Origin: Blasia pusilla
Taxonomy: Eukaryota > Marchantiophyta > Marchantiopsida > Blasiales
Assembly: GCA_050084515.1 (NCBI GenBank)
Contig: CM114272.1
Span: 2,790,001-2,854,000, forward strand
Length of the DNA stretch: 64,000 bases
Reading direction: 5' to 3'
In this document: positions 61,246-64,000 of the stretch, one piece after another
How positions within the stretch are numbered: the first letter of the stretch is position 1
How the letters are laid out: each line of letters opens with the position of its first letter
Program-made: the position numbers and the translations under genes
Notes under the pieces: generated by a model
The model's input: the letters and a program-made list of their open reading frames with translations, nothing else
What the model was told of the DNA's origin: nothing
Databases searched by the model: none

Positions 61246-63119
61246 GTAGTAAAACCATCCCAATAATTATTTTGATTCTCTTACTAACATAATGCCTACC
61301 TATTCCTTGAACACCCTATTTTTATTTTCCTTATTTATATCCATATTCACTTACCTCCTATATATATTCCCCTACTTACTGTATGGCTGCATATTAGTTA
61401 TTAAACACCTACATCAATTCTATTAACAAAAGGTGGCTTATCACCATGATATGCTCGACGTAGCATAGGATTCAAAATAAAATGCTTGCATTCGTCGGGT
61501 CCTATACTAAGTTCAAGAATCTAAAATCTTTTGAACACATTTCTATCCTATACTAAGCATAAGAAGTATAAAGAGAAAAATTTTATAATTAAAATTTTTG
61601 ATTTTAAAAGGTAAATTTAATTTTTTTGAAAAATGTCCAATATTTATGAAATCTTGTTGGGTCTCCCACATAAGACCCACATTTTAATTATTACTTGCAT
61701 ATTAAAATTAATTTAATTTCTTAAATTCTTAAATTTTAAAATTGATAAGAAGGACTTACTAATTATATTAAGATTTAATCCAAAAATTTTTCTGTATTAT
61801 CTAAAATTCCAATATCCTATAAAATTTTCTAAGTCAAGTTCATATGGAATATTTAGTTATTATTTTAATAAAATTTATTTTAAATTTTAATCTAAACAAA
61901 AAGTTAATTTGAAAAATGTTTTGAGGGAAGCTTAACTACTCTATATGTAAAGAGTGTAAGAAGATGATAACAATGGTGAGACAAGAATTATTCACCAAAA
62001 ATTTAATGAGGTAATTAATTTCTTGTATTACTTTTAATTTTCATGCTAAGTTGGGAGGAAATTGCTATACTCAATTAATTTTGGATTAAGTTGGGAAAAA
62101 CTTAATCCAAAATTAATTGAGTATCTTTTCTTCATTGAGAGACGCAGATAACAAAAGGAAATGATACATTATTTTTTCCTCAATTAATATACTGAAAGGC
62201 ATGATTTTATTTTGAAAGAGAAATAGAGATTCATTATCATTAATACTCAAATAACTATATCTCTTTATATTTTTTACTTTTGTTAGAAAATATTAGGTTC
62301 ATCGTGCACAAATTCTTACTAACAATAAAAATCTGAAAAAAGTAAGAAGAAAAGTCAAAAAATTTTTTTACAAATTTAAGAAAAAATTGAATAAAGATGG
62401 GAAAATTGGATTCATAAATGGGTGAATGGTGCTAACAAAGTGCAGAAATTTAGCATGACTATTAAAAAAATTCGAGAAAATTGATTGGAAAAATGTGTAT
62501 TTTGAAAAAGAATCTTATACTTAAATCTTACAAGAGTTTACATTCCAATCAAATAACATTAAATGTCCTTCCATGAATTTTTTTATGTTCATTGTTGTGC
62601 GTTTCTGTAAAAAATATTTTCATAGATTAAAATAGATTATTCAACACCTATATTATAAATCTTAAACACGTACAAAAAAGTAATAATAAAATTTCAAAAC
62701 ATTTGTTGCAAAATAGAAAATCAAGAAATAAATTGAACTTAGAGAAAAAGTGGGTTTCCGTGAGTGCAAAAACTTTGACAAAATACGCATTAATGATCAT
62801 GCAAACTCACATGATAGTGATAAGTGTTTGGAAAATTGTGAATTCTTGGTAAATTTCTTATGCTTAAATGATTATCAATTTTATATATTTACTTTATTTT
62901 TTTCCAAATATCCCTCTTTCTCGTCTTTTTATCATCTTCGCGGTTTTTTGAAGTATTTATCCTTCATGACGCTTCTCTGTTTTGTAAGTTTTTATTTGAA
63001 AATTATTTGAATGTTCTATCCTTCTCAAGTACAATCTTCTAACTTTTAGGGTTTTTTTAGAAATTAAATTTCACTATACTTCTCATAATAGACTGTATGC
63101 TTGCAAACTAGACTTGATA
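61246..63119. other. Very AT-rich stretch; no gene recognised
   Basis: Long A and T runs in all parts and no sustained coding frame apart from a chance Phe/Leu-rich frame at 62750-63010. A perfect hairpin lies at 62067-62124. Confidence 0.4.
62067..62124. repeat. Perfect 26-bp hairpin, 6-nt loop
   Basis: ATACTCAATTAATTTTGGAT... (62067-62092) is followed, after GGGAAA, by its exact reverse complement (62099-62124). No mismatch in 26 bp despite strongly decayed surroundings. Confidence 0.92.
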
Positions 63120-63875
63120 ATCAATTCATTAGAATGATCTATTTATTTTTGGCCTTTGGATGGAACTTTCATTTTCCATAAAATTTTGTAAGATGATTAA
63201 AAAAAATTACCAATAAAAATACAATATTCCAGGTCAAGATCATATACCTGGAAAATTTTTAAAATAGACAAGTCACTATTGTAAGGGTCTAGAATGACCT
63301 TTATATTTCTGGGTTTTGGATGGAACTTCCATTTTGCATGAAAAAATTTCAAGGTTTTTAAAAACACTCTCACTAACACCAAGAAAAAGTTGGAGGTAAA
63401 GATCATATATTAGAAAAAAATAGAAAATAAAAAAATCATCCTTCCCTAGTACCTCTTATTACAAGGGTGTGGAATTACCTTTTGTTTGGGCTTTGGGTGA
63501 AACTTCCATTTGCCATAAAACTTTGCAAGGTGTTTGAACACATCCTTATAAACAAGTATACAAAATTTCATGTTAAGAGTATATATTTTGAAATGGTGAA
63601 CATTATAGAAGTCTTTTTTCTTTATTATATCTTATTCCGTTGGTCTTTAATGACCTTTTCATTTTCTGGGCTTTGGTTGGAACTTCAATTTTCCATGAGA
63701 TTTTGCAAGGTGTTTGAAAATAAACTCATCAACAAGTGAAAAAATATTCAGATGAAGAACATATACTTAGAGAACATGAAAAATACACAAGTTATTTTTT
63801 CTTAGTTCATCTTATCACGTAGGTCTAAAATCAAATTTTTATTTTTAGATTTTGGGTGGAACTTCCATTTGGAAC
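63120..63875. repeat. Second tandem satellite (family B), ~4 units of 160-180 bp
   Basis: The anchor GGRTGGAACTTCCATTT recurs at 63158, 63318, 63495, 63675 and 63854 (spacing 160, 177, 180, 179). Units share TTTGCAAGGTGTTTGAA and an AT-rich tail. Wording resembles family A (CTCCATTTTGCATGAAA-TTGGCAAGG there, CTTCCATTTTGCATGAAAA here), so the two are probably diverged relatives. Confidence 0.85.
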
Positions 63876-64000
63876 TCCTTGTATGGCTTGCCAAATGACA
63901 TGGTAGATGACTTGAGAATTGATTCAAATTCAAAAGTTGAAGCCATACGAATTGGATGTAGCAGGCCTTTATCCCATTTATCTCCCACTCTATTCTTCAC

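Overview
The window looks like nuclear DNA from a land plant, probably a non-seed plant (bryophyte or lycophyte grade). The evidence is degenerate plant-type telomere repeats (CCCTAAA), GT-AG introns, plant families of Mutator-like (MULE), CACTA, hAT, Copia and Gypsy elements, and one intact intronless germin-like gene that encodes no cysteine. The organism call is inference; no species marker was recognised. Gene density is very low: one gene looks intact, and nearly everything else identifiable is decayed mobile-element DNA or tandem repeat. The mixture of nested elements, a 180-bp satellite and interstitial telomere repeats suggests heterochromatin, possibly pericentromeric.

Layout. 0.5-1.5 kb: a long inverted repeat resembling MULE termini. 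1.5-5.5 kb: a spliced, decayed MULE transposase gene on the minus strand with an unidentified frame upstream of it. 5.6-8.2 kb: a divergent plus-strand frame of about 870 codons (here ORF2; N-terminal zinc-finger-like motif, basic C-terminus) broken by only four stops. 9.2-10.5 kb: a 220-bp tandem duplication and a coiled-coil frame. 10.5-14.6 kb: unassigned, with a 42-bp tandem repeat. 14.6-15.3 kb: the germin-like gene. 18.1-21.0 kb: a decayed reverse-transcriptase element with an N-terminal C2H2 finger and a C-terminal endonuclease-like motif (R2-like order). 22.3-26.7 kb: a second, shorter MULE with ~225-bp terminal inverted repeats that contain TATA boxes. 27.9-28.9 kb: Copia pol 3' end plus the start of its LTR. 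29.5-30.7 kb: a second copy of ORF2, minus strand. 30.7-32.3 kb: two inverted LTR pieces. 32.3-32.6 kb: a Gypsy RT fragment with a hairpin at each end. 33.1-33.6 kb: a GC-rich minisatellite. 33.9-37.4 kb: an hAT transposase gene with a solo Copia LTR inside it.

37.5-51.5 kb is a 180-bp tandem satellite split by a CACTA element of about 11.5 kb. Its left CACTA terminus and subterminal repeats are clear; its right terminus is not. It carries TnpD-like and TnpA-like genes, both on the minus strand and both decayed. 52.9-58.3 kb holds three more minus-strand decayed frames: coiled-coil/RING-like, protein kinase, and one unidentified. 59.1-60.0 kb is a 207-bp tandem repeat full of GGAACT-N2-AGTTCC dyads, followed by telomere-like repeats (60.5-60.8 kb), a very AT-rich stretch with a perfect 26-bp hairpin, and a second ~180-bp satellite (63.1-63.9 kb) that looks distantly related to the first.

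The most interesting unassigned item is ORF2: two diverged copies in one window share a distinctive C-terminal motif, and one copy sits head-to-head with a MULE transposase gene. It is a candidate MULE accessory protein, but the linkage is not proven because copy 2 lies outside the second MULE's terminal repeats. Much of the coding decay in this window is by in-frame stops, with few frameshifts.
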